From Muribaculaceae bacterium (GTDB lineage Bacteria; Bacteroidota; Bacteroidia; Bacteroidales; Muribaculaceae), in contig JAFLTL010000014.1 of assembly GCA_022510505.1 (NCBI GenBank), forward strand, positions 1 to 57,558: 57,558 nt of DNA, given 5' to 3'. Positions within the stretch are counted from its first letter, which is position 1. Every line of letters begins with the position of its first letter. Shown piece after piece: positions 44,501 to 54,141 of the stretch. Both the position numbers and the translations under genes were made by a program. Under the pieces are notes generated by a model. The model did no database searches. It saw nothing but the letters and a program-made list of their open reading frames with translations, and was not told where the DNA came from.

Positions 44501-45304
44501 TCAAATTTGTTTTCTCACGGAATCTACTATATTAGCGAGATGCACAAATTGTTGAACAGTCAGTTGTTCGGGCCTCAGTGACATCAGTTTTTCTGTCTCA
44601 TCATCCAATGTCGTATTTGGCGGCAACAAGCTTTTTATGGAATTCCTCAAGGTTTTTCTGCGCTGAGAAAAAGTAGTCTTGATGACATTTTTAAATGTTT
44701 TTTCGTCACATCCGAGATTTGTGACCTTGTTCCGGACCATCCTAATCACTCCCGATTTGACTTTTGGAACGGGGTCAAAAACAGTTTCATCGACAGTAAA
44801 CAGATATTCGACGTCATACCATGCCTGCAATAGCACGCTCAGTATACCGCGAGCCTTCGTACCTTCTTTAGCAGCCAGACGCTCGGCTACCTCTTTCTGC
44901 AACATTCCGGCGCAACACTCCACTTTATCTTTAAAGTCAAGCACATGAAAGAAAATCTGAGAAGAGATATTATAGGGATAATTTCCAATTATAGTGATTT
45001 TTTGACCCGGAAACAAATCATCCAGATTCATTTCAAGGAAATCATTTTCAATAATATTCTCGGGAGAGAGACTCTTGAGATTTTCTTTTAGCCAATCGAC
45101 ACTTTCAGTATCGATTTCTATGACAGTCAGATTAGGATGTTTTTCCAACAGCGGGCGAGTCAGGACTCCCATCCCCGGTCCTACCTCAACAACAGGCAGG
45201 TCGACAAAGTTGTCGATCGACGAAGCAATACGACGAGCTATTTCCTCATCCTTGAGGAAATGTTGTCCGAGTGACTTTTTTGGTCTGACACGCTTCATTG
45301 TCAT
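44501..45304 (-). CDS. rsmA: 16S rRNA dimethyladenosine transferase
   Basis: The 267-residue enzyme has KKSLGQHFLKDE at the start, the SAM motif VEVGPGMGVLT (39-49) and the catalytic NYPYNIS (108-114), the usual NLPY variant. It dimethylates A1518 and A1519 of 16S rRNA. An alternative ATG at 45298 would shorten it by two residues. A promoter box precedes it. Confidence 0.97.
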   Translation of the reverse strand: MTMKRVRPKKSLGQHFLKDEEIARRIASSIDNFVDLPVVEVGPGMGVLTRPLLEKHPNLTVIEIDTESVDWLKENLKSLSPENIIENDFLEMNLDDLFPGQKITIIGNYPYNISSQIFFHVLDFKDKVECCAGMLQKEVAERLAAKEGTKARGILSVLLQAWYDVEYLFTVDETVFDPVPKVKSGVIRMVRNKVTNLGCDEKTFKNVIKTTFSQRRKTLRNSIKSLLPPNTTLDDETEKLMSLRPEQLTVQQFVHLANIVDSVRKQI

Positions 45305-45318
45305 CTTGTTTATTCCTG

Positions 45319-45326
45319 CAAAGATA
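45319..45326 (-). promoter_or_regulatory. -7 promoter box of rsmA
   Basis: TATCTTTG on the minus strand at 45326-45319, 15 nt before the ATG at 45304, lying in the 39-nt gap after the SGNH gene. Confidence 0.6.
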
Positions 45327-45343
45327 ACATTTAAATTTTAGAT

Positions 45344-46444
45344 TCACTCTCCCAATATCCTTTGTAGCACCGGCAACAGATTTTCACTCATTCTCATGAA
45401 TCCCAAATCGGAAAAATGAGTCCCATCAACCGTAGCTTCTTCATCTTCACCCACCAATTCATCGGAAGGGAGATAATATATATTGGGGTCGTTTTGTTTC
45501 AGCTTTTCATATATTTCAACCAAACGGTTATTTTTTGCTATAGTTTCTCCACGACTAACTGTGTTGAAACGGTCATAGGTATATCGAGCGTTACCCAAAA
45601 GCAAGATTGGGGTATTTGGATGATTGACTCTCAGGATTTCAACAAACCGAGGAAGTCGGTCAAGTTTATCAATTGTGCAGTTTGGCAAATGATCGAGTAT
45701 AAACAAGCCTGCATCACTTTGCCCCATCAACTCGGCTATTTCATAATCCAATCGTCCGTTTCCGGAGAACCCGAGATTTATGAATTCACGATTCATCCAT
45801 CGAGAAAGGATACTGGTATATACCATTCCCGGACGATTTGCACATCCGCCCTGAGTCAGACTTGTACCATAAACGACCACCGGTTTGGATTGTGGAGGAA
45901 ATTCATTCGAGGGCTGATCTATAACGGCATCGTCAAGAATTCCGATTTCGACCTTCTGGGCGCTATCATAAAGTGGCATGTAGAGAATGTAATCACGCAT
46001 GGTTCCATCAAGATTAGAGATAAAAGTACTTTCATGGGGACCTTTTCTCAATCCGGGTCGAGCCGAACCGACGAAATACCATCGTCCGTTATCTAATGTA
46101 TAGAGATCGAGACCTTTAATACCAACCGGTGTCATGTGATTCATACTGAAGTCATTCAGCACCTCCCATCGGGCTTTTAGTTTTTTAGAATCAGTTCGGA
46201 ATCGGACAGCGACACCGGCAGAATTTTTCCCAAGATTCCACAAATCGGTTCTAATGGAATCCTTCAATGCCATAGGAAGCCGATCGTAAGGGCTTTCCAG
46301 TGCAGCTTGCGCAGGAATTTGTCCGATGTGAGGAAAATCAACGACATCAACGTAACGGAAAGTCTCAGTCGGAGCATTGTCATTAGCTTCCATTATCATA
46401 CTGCAAACAAGCAGTAGATACAAAAAACTTATAAATTTATTCAT
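45344..46444 (-). CDS. SGNH/GDSL-family hydrolase, exported
   Basis: The protein has 366 residues from the ATG at 46444 (a TTG at 46450 also opens the frame). After the signal peptide comes a beta-rich N-terminal domain (about 25-170), then an SGNH domain. The nucleophile motif is YGTSLTQGG, with the Gly block in NLGFSGNGR, an Asn-type LLGNARY, and catalytic D/H in VDGTHFSDLG. Likely a carbohydrate esterase or lipase; substrate unknown. It begins 18 nt after the RND-associated TolC gene and may belong to that operon. Confidence 0.85.
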   Translation of the reverse strand: MNKFISFLYLLLVCSMIMEANDNAPTETFRYVDVVDFPHIGQIPAQAALESPYDRLPMALKDSIRTDLWNLGKNSAGVAVRFRTDSKKLKARWEVLNDFSMNHMTPVGIKGLDLYTLDNGRWYFVGSARPGLRKGPHESTFISNLDGTMRDYILYMPLYDSAQKVEIGILDDAVIDQPSNEFPPQSKPVVVYGTSLTQGGCANRPGMVYTSILSRWMNREFINLGFSGNGRLDYEIAELMGQSDAGLFILDHLPNCTIDKLDRLPRFVEILRVNHPNTPILLLGNARYTYDRFNTVSRGETIAKNNRLVEIYEKLKQNDPNIYYLPSDELVGEDEEATVDGTHFSDLGFMRMSENLLPVLQRILGE

Positions 46445-46462
46445 CCGCAATAAATTGTGATA

Positions 46463-47815
46463 TTATTCTTGTCCTGTCGCCTGCTTATACTGGAGTGTTT
46501 TCAACATAAAGTTACCATAAGCTTCGATGTATTCGTCACTACTATTTTTATAAAGAGTCTGAGCTTCCAACAAATCGGTCAATGTGACTATTCCTGCTTC
46601 ATAATAAGCCTTGTTCAGCCTCAAATTTTCTTTTGACTGAGAAATAGACTCGATAGCTATAGTGATTTTATCTCGGGCGGCCTTGATATCGTTCCAACAG
46701 TTAGTCATGTTAATGATCAGCATCTGAGACATATCTTCACGAGTGTTTTCGGCAATTCTTTTCTCTATTTTGCGTTTCTTGATAGCATGACTACCTCCCC
46801 ACCAATCCGTAATTGGAACAGCGACAGTTATGTATAGAGCACCGAAATTATGATTCTGTCCCAGAAGATGCTCATAGAAATATCCTGCTCCTCCGGCAAC
46901 TGTTGGAAGATTTTCCCCGACAGCGATTCTCTCCTGAAGTTCCGAAGCTTTAACAGCCGAATTCAAGAGTCGGTAATCAGGCGTATTAAGTAGAGCTTTT
47001 TCGGGTTCAACATAAAGGTCAAGTGGCATAGTTGGAACTTCTTCGTTCAACGGTGACGGATTCACATCGATATTCGCATTAGGACCTTCTCCCAATGTCT
47101 GAGCTAATGCCATTTTAACCAGATTAATGCCGTTATCGAGATCAACCATATTGGACTGCATTTGATTACGCTTCAATTTAACCTGCAGCAGTTCATTCAT
47201 GGTTGTCACTCCGGCGTCCACATAGCTTTGCACATAGGCAGTCAAAGTATCGAGCATTTCAATCACGTCGGATAACGTACCCTTCTTAGCGTTGAGTGTT
47301 GCAAGTTTCCAATAATACTCCTCAACCTTGTAGGAGATCTCGTTGTGGGTTCTCTGCTGTTCAAGTTGGGAGACCTCTTCTCCGACATGGGCCAGCTTAT
47401 TGCCGTTAACAATTCGCCCTCCCATAAAAATGGGTTGTACTAAATTTATTCCGGCGGCTGTACCTCTTTTAAGTAGTTCGATATCATAGGTAAAATTGTC
47501 ACCTAATCCGAGGTTCCCCAATCCCAATTGTCCCAATGGAATATCAAGAGTATACTGTAATGCTCCTCGGTTAGTCCAATAAGTGAACCCTGCGGCACTA
47601 ATGTTAGGGAAATAGTTTGTGAAAGCCTGACGTGACAATTGCTTTGAAGCTTCTATTTTATCGTTGGCATTCTTCATGTTGAAATTATTTTCAAAGGCCA
47701 ATTTCTTACATTCCTCCAACGACAGAATTATGGGCGAATTTGTTTGAGCGATAGAGCTCCCTCCCGACAAAAACAATATAAGTAGAGTCAGGATAAATAT
47801 CGTTTTAGTTTTCAT
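46463..47815 (-). CDS. TolC-family outer-membrane protein of the RND system
   Basis: From the ATG at 47815 the protein has 450 residues and a clean signal peptide ending SIAQ; an upstream ATG at 47839 would add eight residues that spoil it. The OEP repeats start ILSLEECKKLAFENNFNM and include YVDAGVTTMNELLQVKLKRN and YEAGIVTLTDLLEAQTLYKN. It provides the outer-membrane channel for the pump encoded just upstream; the genes overlap by 11 nt. Confidence 0.92.
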   Translation of the reverse strand: MKTKTIFILTLLILFLSGGSSIAQTNSPIILSLEECKKLAFENNFNMKNANDKIEASKQLSRQAFTNYFPNISAAGFTYWTNRGALQYTLDIPLGQLGLGNLGLGDNFTYDIELLKRGTAAGINLVQPIFMGGRIVNGNKLAHVGEEVSQLEQQRTHNEISYKVEEYYWKLATLNAKKGTLSDVIEMLDTLTAYVQSYVDAGVTTMNELLQVKLKRNQMQSNMVDLDNGINLVKMALAQTLGEGPNANIDVNPSPLNEEVPTMPLDLYVEPEKALLNTPDYRLLNSAVKASELQERIAVGENLPTVAGGAGYFYEHLLGQNHNFGALYITVAVPITDWWGGSHAIKKRKIEKRIAENTREDMSQMLIINMTNCWNDIKAARDKITIAIESISQSKENLRLNKAYYEAGIVTLTDLLEAQTLYKNSSDEYIEAYGNFMLKTLQYKQATGQE

Positions 47816-50800
47816 TTTGTCCAGTTTTTGCAGTTGCATTACTATCCTGGGGGTTCTTAGTCTCCATAACCTTCCAGTAAATAACAGGAATAACAGTTAC
47901 GATGAAGATAAAAGTAATCATAGTGCCCCAGAAGATAACGGTACCCATTGGTTTCCACAGGGCGCTACCGTTGAGAACCATCGGTAGGACACCCATGGTT
48001 GCCGCTGCTGATGTCAGGAAGATCGGTCGCATCCTGCGTTTGGCGCTTTCGAATATAGCCTCCTTGACTGTCAGAGATTCATTGTCGTGAAGTTCCTGGG
48101 CGTAGTCTATCATAATGATGACGTTACGGACCAATATACCCATCAATGAAATAATACCTAAAGTACAGGTCAAGCTAAACACTCCGTCCATAATGAGAAG
48201 TCCGAAACCGGCACCCGGGACGCTGAAAATGATACAAAGCAGAAGCAAAAGTGAAACCTTTACTTTCTTGTAGTGGAACAAGAGAATAAAGAATATGATA
48301 AACACCGCCATAGCAATAGCTTTTACGATGTTTGGCACTATATTCTCATATTGCTCCCAGTCGCCTCCATATTCTATAGTTATACCTTCAGGGAGTTCCA
48401 ACCGATCAATCTCCTTTTTCAATTCTTTCGTTATATTCATGGCATTCGCACCCCTATCAGTTTGTCCCATGAGTACAATTTCTCTGATACCATTCTTATG
48501 GCTGATCTTACCATAATTCCAGCTTGGTTCCACCGAAGCGAACTGCCTAAGGGGAGCCGAAGAAACACCCATGACAGGAATGAGCTGATTTTCGAGATCA
48601 CTAACCGTAGAAGTTTCCGACACCGGAGTTCTGAGAACAACGGGAACGGCATAGGTTCCGTCATAGACGGTAGCGATTGGCAACCCCGACTTGGTGAATC
48701 TCATTGCCAATGAGGTTTCGAGCCAAGCATTCGAGAGTCCTAGTCGGGACATCATGGTATAATCGGGCTTCACTTCGGTAGACATCAACTTATCAGTAGC
48801 CGATGACATAACCATTGCAAGTCCATCGGCTCGTCTCATTATATCGAGAATAGAATCGGAGAATCCTTTCAGTGTCGAAAGGTCTTCACCCAGAATATGA
48901 AGGAGCACCGGATACTTAGCTGTCGAGTAATTCAATTGCTTGAATCGGACATAAGCACCGGGGAAATAATTGGTATAGACGGGAGCATATTCATCCAGAA
49001 CTTCTATGGTCGCATCATTACTCTTTGTATTAACGATAAACTGAGCGAAATTGGGTCCGCCGACCTGAGGAGCATAAGTTGTTTGGAAGCGTGGAGAACT
49101 GCATCCATGGAAATTTGCTACAGAAACCACACGTTCATCCTTGCTAAGGATTTTCTCCAGAGAGTCGGCAATTGCATTTGTCTCATTTAAAGAAGAACCC
49201 ACCGGGAGGTAGATTTCGACAGCGAATTGATTTCTTTCAGCAATAGGCATAAGTACGATTGGACGTTCCATGAATACCCAGGCACCGATAACAGTCAGAA
49301 TGATACTGATTATAATCGTCATCCACGGATGATCAAAACATTTCTGGATCGCCTTATCATATTCTTTTTGAAGCCATGCCATCAAAGAGAAGTGGGTGCC
49401 TGGAGCTTTCTTGCCTTTAGAAATTGCATCTTCATTCTGAGCCAGTTTGACGACCTTATCGGGTTTGATCAATATATACTGAAGGAAAGGGACCAAGAGT
49501 TCAGCGATGAAGAAAGATCCCACGAGAATGATAGTCATGCCCCATGGGAAATCGGTCAAGAAATCCCGGAACATTCCTGTCATAGTAATCAGGAACGGGA
49601 AGAATACGATCGAAATGGCAAGAGTAGCCGAGAAGATAGACTTATAGAATTCCGAGGCAGAACGAAGAGTGGCATCTTTTCGGGACATACCTTCTCCGAG
49701 CAGTTCCACATAATCGTCGATAATCACAACTGAGTTATCGACAATCATACCTAGTGAAACTATCAGACAGGCCAGAGTCACAGTGTTGAGTTCTATTCCA
49801 AAGACATAGAATAAAGCCAGAGAAATGAATATGGTGATGGGGATTGTAGCCGCGGCAATCAAAGCTGTTCTGAAAGGCAACAAACACATAATCACGATTA
49901 TGACGGCCAGAACAGCAATCAAAAGTTCACGTAGAAAATCATTGACGCTATTATTTACGTCATAAGGTTGATTAGTTATTCGGAAAAGAGTCACATCGGC
50001 CGGAAGTTCCTCTTCGAAACTTGAAAGAATTTTTTCAACCTGTTGTCCCATGGCCACGACATTGTTATCCTTCTTGATTTCGATGGACAACATGATGCAT
50101 TTACGGCCGTTGTTAGTGATGTAACTGGATGGTTCGGGATACTCGCGTTTGACTTCAGCTATATCCCTTACTCTGACTATTTCTCCCGAAGGAGTGGAAA
50201 GGATTATCTGGTCGGCAATATCAGCTACATCGTTTAAAGGCTTGTCGACATAGATAGGCGAAGTATAGCTATAAGTTCTTATTTCGCCTCCGGTTGTTGT
50301 GAATCCCTGAGTCAGAAGATTAAGAGCCAGAGTTTTTTCCGAGACGCCATAATGCACAAGACGGTCAGGGTCGACCAGAATGTTAATTTCTTCATTCTGT
50401 TTACCATAAACTGTCATTGTACCGACACTCTCTACAGTTCTCAATCTGTCTTTCAGTTCATCCATATAGTCACCAAGTTCCCGATAGGTTTTATCGGTGC
50501 TTTCCATGGTTACAAGAAGAGCCGAAGTATCGCCGAAATTTGAGATGACCTCGACTGCTAGAACACCTGAGGGCATTTGAGCCTTTACACCTTGAATTTC
50601 CCGAGTGAAAGTGTTCCAGAAAGTTTCGGTATCATCAACATTATCGTCGAGTTCCACAAAGATCATGACGATACCCGATGTCGCATCACTCTCGGTCTTG
50701 ACTTTATTAACCTCCTTCTTACTGAAGATATACTCTTCCAGTGGCTTCAGAACCTGTTGTTCCATTTCGAGAGAAGTTGCGCCAGGATAGACAGCTGCAA

Positions 50801-50996
50801 CGACACCTTCCCTGATTGTAAATGGAGGAAATTCGTTTTTATCCATTTCATGGAGGGCGAAGATTCCGAATCCGAATAGCACTGTGCATACGAGCACCAC
50901 CACTCCGGCATATTTAAATCCCCATTGTACGATTGGGATATCTTTAACGGGTGCAAGTTTAGCGAGCAACCCTCCGTTAGTTTTATCGTCGGCCAT
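47805..50996 (-). CDS. RND-family efflux pump inner-membrane subunit (AcrB-like)
   Basis: The 1063-residue transporter has the twelve-helix RND layout with two large periplasmic loops. Recognisable segments are AAVYPGATSLEMEQQVLKPL near the start, GMIVDNSVVIIDDYVE in the helix 4 region with its proton-relay Asp pair, and RMRPIFLTSAAATMGVLPM near the end. It trades protons for export of an unknown substrate. The ATG at 50996 is preferred to an upstream in-frame TTG at 51002 and lies 2 nt after the adaptor stop. Confidence 0.94.
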   Translation of the reverse strand: MADDKTNGGLLAKLAPVKDIPIVQWGFKYAGVVVLVCTVLFGFGIFALHEMDKNEFPPFTIREGVVAAVYPGATSLEMEQQVLKPLEEYIFSKKEVNKVKTESDATSGIVMIFVELDDNVDDTETFWNTFTREIQGVKAQMPSGVLAVEVISNFGDTSALLVTMESTDKTYRELGDYMDELKDRLRTVESVGTMTVYGKQNEEINILVDPDRLVHYGVSEKTLALNLLTQGFTTTGGEIRTYSYTSPIYVDKPLNDVADIADQIILSTPSGEIVRVRDIAEVKREYPEPSSYITNNGRKCIMLSIEIKKDNNVVAMGQQVEKILSSFEEELPADVTLFRITNQPYDVNNSVNDFLRELLIAVLAVIIVIMCLLPFRTALIAAATIPITIFISLALFYVFGIELNTVTLACLIVSLGMIVDNSVVIIDDYVELLGEGMSRKDATLRSASEFYKSIFSATLAISIVFFPFLITMTGMFRDFLTDFPWGMTIILVGSFFIAELLVPFLQYILIKPDKVVKLAQNEDAISKGKKAPGTHFSLMAWLQKEYDKAIQKCFDHPWMTIIISIILTVIGAWVFMERPIVLMPIAERNQFAVEIYLPVGSSLNETNAIADSLEKILSKDERVVSVANFHGCSSPRFQTTYAPQVGGPNFAQFIVNTKSNDATIEVLDEYAPVYTNYFPGAYVRFKQLNYSTAKYPVLLHILGEDLSTLKGFSDSILDIMRRADGLAMVMSSATDKLMSTEVKPDYTMMSRLGLSNAWLETSLAMRFTKSGLPIATVYDGTYAVPVVLRTPVSETSTVSDLENQLIPVMGVSSAPLRQFASVEPSWNYGKISHKNGIREIVLMGQTDRGANAMNITKELKKEIDRLELPEGITIEYGGDWEQYENIVPNIVKAIAMAVFIIFFILLFHYKKVKVSLLLLLCIIFSVPGAGFGLLIMDGVFSLTCTLGIISLMGILVRNVIIMIDYAQELHDNESLTVKEAIFESAKRRMRPIFLTSAAATMGVLPMVLNGSALWKPMGTVIFWGTMITFIFIVTVIPVIYWKVMETKNPQDSNATAKTGQNEN

Positions 50997-50998
50997 GT

Positions 50999-52039
50999 TC
51001 AATCGTTGATAGATTCAACTTTAGTTCCGTTACAAACCTTTTGCATCCCTTTAATTATAACCTTGTCACCAGGATTGAGTCCATCGGTCACCTCAATTCC
51101 ATCTGAACGCAAATTGGAAATTTTTACATTCTGTCGTTTTGCCACACTGTCGCTCACAATCCAGACAAAATTCACATTCTTTTCATCGAGAAGAACGGCC
51201 GACTGTGGAAGGATGAAAGCATCGACAAGAGTATCGGTAGGAACCTTAACATTACAAATCATTCCCGGCAACAGTTCCCCTTTGTGGTTATCAATTGTGA
51301 ATTTCACGTCATAGGCTCTTGACAAAGAATTAGCGCTGACACCTTTTTCAGTCAGCTTTCCGGTATAGTTCTTTTTCCCTACTGATGATACATTAATCTC
51401 TGCTTTCTGTCCTAGTTTGAATTGAGAGATTTCATTTTCAGGTACAGAGATTGCCGCCTTCACCCGTCCGACTGTCACTAACTTTACGACAGGGATTCCC
51501 GGAGCGACAACTTGGCCGACATCGGCATATTTTTCTGAGATGATTCCGGAGAAGGGTGCCTTAAGAGTTGCGTCATCAAGAGCATTTTTTGCGATATCAA
51601 CAGCATTTTGGGCTTGAATCAGTTTCTGCTGAATGTCGACCCATTTTACATCGGGTAAAGAGTTGGAATCATGAAGTATTTTCATTCGGTTGTATCCGTC
51701 TTGTGCCTGAGCCAACGTGGCTTTTGCGATTTCATAGGCACTTTTTAGAGATGAATCGTCGAGTTTACCAATGACCTGACCGGCGGCAACACGATCACCC
51801 GGTTTGACTGTCAAACTTTTAAGAGTACCTGCCGTAGAGAAACTAACAGCCGTGCCTTCCTCTTCCTGGACCGTTCCCGAGTAATTTCGACTGCCATCAA
51901 TAGAGCTTCCGTTCAATGTTAAAGTTTCAACTTTCACGATTTTATTAGAGCGGTCATTCTCAGCTTTCTTTTCCGAACAGGAGGTAAAAGAGAGCGAGCT
52001 TGCAATAATCGCTGAAATTAAAAACGATTTGTTTTTCAT
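50999..52039 (-). CDS. RND periplasmic adaptor lipoprotein
   Basis: The 346-residue protein has lipobox FTSC (C21), the lipoyl half GTLKSLTVKPGDRVAAGQVIG, a coiled-coil hairpin (about 95-145), the return lipoyl half LKAPFSGIISEKYADVGQVV and beta domains. It is an AcrA-like membrane fusion protein linking the RND pump to TolC. It follows a small membrane protein gene by 17 nt and precedes the pump by 2 nt. Confidence 0.93.
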   Translation of the reverse strand: MKNKSFLISAIIASSLSFTSCSEKKAENDRSNKIVKVETLTLNGSSIDGSRNYSGTVQEEEGTAVSFSTAGTLKSLTVKPGDRVAAGQVIGKLDDSSLKSAYEIAKATLAQAQDGYNRMKILHDSNSLPDVKWVDIQQKLIQAQNAVDIAKNALDDATLKAPFSGIISEKYADVGQVVAPGIPVVKLVTVGRVKAAISVPENEISQFKLGQKAEINVSSVGKKNYTGKLTEKGVSANSLSRAYDVKFTIDNHKGELLPGMICNVKVPTDTLVDAFILPQSAVLLDEKNVNFVWIVSDSVAKRQNVKISNLRSDGIEVTDGLNPGDKVIIKGMQKVCNGTKVESIND

Positions 52040-52056
52040 TGCTTTATTTTATTTTC

Positions 52057-52338
52057 TTATTGATTCGTAGGGTTATAAAGAGCCAGACACCAGATAGCGA
52101 CATGAGACATCAGGAGAAGGACCAAAAGAATCCATGTCATGTATTTTCTTTCGGGCCAGCAAATCCATGCAAGGTAGGCAGTTCCAATAACATAATAGAG
52201 ATAAAACCAAGTGATGTTTTTTATCTCGCTGTTAACCTCATTCATCAAAGACAAGAGAGTTGGAAATGCGAAGACCGGCAACGCCGCTATAATTATAATT
52301 ACCAGAAGCCACCAGGGTCTGCGGTTTAAATTCGGCAT
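52057..52338 (-). CDS. Small three-helix membrane protein upstream of the RND operon
   Basis: The 93-residue protein has three hydrophobic segments: PWWLLVIIIIAALPVFAFP, FYLYYVIGTAYLAWIC and MTWILLVLLLMSHVAIWCLA. I do not recognise a family. It lies 17 nt before the adaptor, on the same strand, with a possible -7 box upstream, so it is probably the first gene of the efflux operon. It could be an accessory subunit or just a neighbour. Confidence 0.7.
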   Translation of the reverse strand: MPNLNRRPWWLLVIIIIAALPVFAFPTLLSLMNEVNSEIKNITWFYLYYVIGTAYLAWICWPERKYMTWILLVLLLMSHVAIWCLALYNPTNQ

Positions 52339-52363
52339 CTTCAGTAGGTATTATGTTCTCCCA

Positions 52364-52371
52364 CAAAATTA
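52364..52371 (-). promoter_or_regulatory. Possible -7 box of the RND operon
   Basis: TAATTTTG on the minus strand at 52371-52364, 26 nt before the small membrane protein start. No -33 element at the right distance. Confidence 0.45.
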
Positions 52372-52422
52372 CAATATTCCCTCAAACATTAAACTTTTTT
52401 AATAATCTAAACGTAATAATAT

Positions 52423-52451
52423 AAAAGGGGGTTATTAAAACAATCCCTTTT
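52423..52451 (+). promoter_or_regulatory. 7-bp inverted repeat before the acyl-ligase gene
   Basis: AAAAGGG (52423-52429) pairs with CCCTTTT (52445-52451) around a 15-nt centre. It lies in the divergent region between the efflux operon and the AMP-binding gene, about 35 nt before the ATG at 52486. It may be an operator or a leader hairpin. A near-match to the -7 box (TACTTTTTG) begins at its right edge. Confidence 0.45.
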
Positions 52452-52485
52452 ACTTTTTGAGGGTCATAAAAATATTCTGTTAGAC

Positions 52486-54141
52486 ATGACAAAATCTCTT
52501 AACCACTCGCTTCAACAATCAATAGAACATAACTGGAAACTTCCGGCACTGACAAACTTCAAATCTCATGGGAGTTACACCTTTGCCGATGTGGCACGCG
52601 AAATAGAATTGATGGGCATATTCTTCGAGAAGGCCAACATCAAGCCCGGTGACAAGATAGCATTATGTGCCAATAATTCGGCTCAATGGGCCGTAGCTTT
52701 TTTTGCAATCATATCCCAAGGTTGTGTGGCAGTGCCCCTTCTACATGAATTTACCCCGGCTGACTTGGAGAATCTCATTGAACACTCCGATAGCGTTTTG
52801 CTCTTCACAGAAAAGAACATTCTGAACAGGATCGATGTTACCAAGATGTCAAAGTTAAGGGGGGTGATTACGTTAAATGACGGTTTCGAACTTTCATGGA
52901 ATTCATCAGAGGAGATACTGAAGTCGTGGGAAGAGCGTATAACGGCGTTTGATGAACGTTATCCGGGAGGGATAACAAAGAAATCCATTAGATTCAGTCA
53001 GGATAAACCCGATGAACTGGTACTGATTAACTACACTTCAGGTTCCACGGGAAATCCAAAAGGTGTTATGGTGCCACGAAGAGCTTTGATGTCAAACCTT
53101 CAGTTTGCACAGGATTTAATGCCTTATTTAAAAAAAGGAGATGGAATTCTATCGATTTTACCAATGGCACATATGTATGGGCTTCTGGTAGAAGTGATCT
53201 TCCCATTTTCAGTTGGTGCCCACACAAGATTTTTGGGAAGAGTTCCTTCTCCAAAGATATTACTGGATGCTTTTGCCGAGGTTAGGCCTAAACTAATAAT
53301 AACGGTTCCGTTGGTTATTGAAAAAATAATACTGACGCGTGTCCTACCTCAACTCACAAAGCCGTTGCCAAAATTAATGATGAAGACTCCTGGGTTGAGA
53401 GGAGTCATTGAGAAGAAGGTTTTGAAAACCCTCCTTGACGTATTCGGAGGGAATCTTCATGAAATGATAATAGGTGGTTCGGGACTCATGCCTTCGGTTG
53501 AAAAATTCTTGAGAAAGATCCATTTTCCATTCACGGTGGGCTATGGAATGACCGAATGTGCGCCGTTGATAGCCTATGCGCCATGGAATGACCGTAGAGC
53601 AGGAAGTTGCGGGCGAATCGTGCATCGCATGAATGGGAGGATTGAATCTCCCGATCCGGTGAATATTCCCGGTGAATTAAGTGTCAAGGGTGATAATGTC
53701 ATGTTGGGTTATTATCGCAATCCCGAGGCAACAGCCCAGATACTTGACAAGGACGGATGGATGAGAACCGGAGACATGGTGCAACAGGATGAAACAGGAC
53801 TACTATATATACGTGGGCGGAGTAAGACGATGATATTGGGGCCTTCGGGTCAGAACATCTATCCCGAAGAGATAGAAGCGCTTCTAAATCGTAAGCCGTT
53901 GATTTCGGAATCCATAGTAGTTTCCCGCGATGGGAAACTCGTAGCCCTGGTGTATCCCGATGAAGAAAAGATTGCCAACGATAATCTTTCGGCCGACGAA
54001 ATCAAAAAGGTAATGGACACCAACTTAAAGGAAATAAACGAGGCACTACCAAATTATTCTAAACTATCTTCCCTTGAATTGAGGGAAGAGCCCTTTGAAA
54101 AAACTCCGAAACACTCAATCAAACGATATAAATATTCTTGA
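52486..54141 (+). CDS. AMP-dependent acyl-CoA/acyl-ACP synthetase-like ligase
   Basis: The 551-residue enzyme has the ANL P-loop YTSGSTGNPKGVMVP, a substrate motif GYGMTECAPLIAY, the hinge GDMVQQDETGLLYIRGRSK and a final lysine region KTPKHSIKRYKY. It activates a carboxylic acid, probably a fatty acid, as acyl-AMP. It lacks the AMP-binding C-terminal extensions of some long-chain ligases. Its stop shares one base with the MFS start, so the two proteins are likely made together. Confidence 0.92.
   Translation: MTKSLNHSLQQSIEHNWKLPALTNFKSHGSYTFADVAREIELMGIFFEKANIKPGDKIALCANNSAQWAVAFFAIISQGCVAVPLLHEFTPADLENLIEHSDSVLLFTEKNILNRIDVTKMSKLRGVITLNDGFELSWNSSEEILKSWEERITAFDERYPGGITKKSIRFSQDKPDELVLINYTSGSTGNPKGVMVPRRALMSNLQFAQDLMPYLKKGDGILSILPMAHMYGLLVEVIFPFSVGAHTRFLGRVPSPKILLDAFAEVRPKLIITVPLVIEKIILTRVLPQLTKPLPKLMMKTPGLRGVIEKKVLKTLLDVFGGNLHEMIIGGSGLMPSVEKFLRKIHFPFTVGYGMTECAPLIAYAPWNDRRAGSCGRIVHRMNGRIESPDPVNIPGELSVKGDNVMLGYYRNPEATAQILDKDGWMRTGDMVQQDETGLLYIRGRSKTMILGPSGQNIYPEEIEALLNRKPLISESIVVSRDGKLVALVYPDEEKIANDNLSADEIKKVMDTNLKEINEALPNYSKLSSLELREEPFEKTPKHSIKRYKYS

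Noticed and set aside
45416-46096. A 226-codon open frame on the plus strand
   Set aside because: It is antisense to the SGNH hydrolase and shows no domain, leader or promoter of its own.
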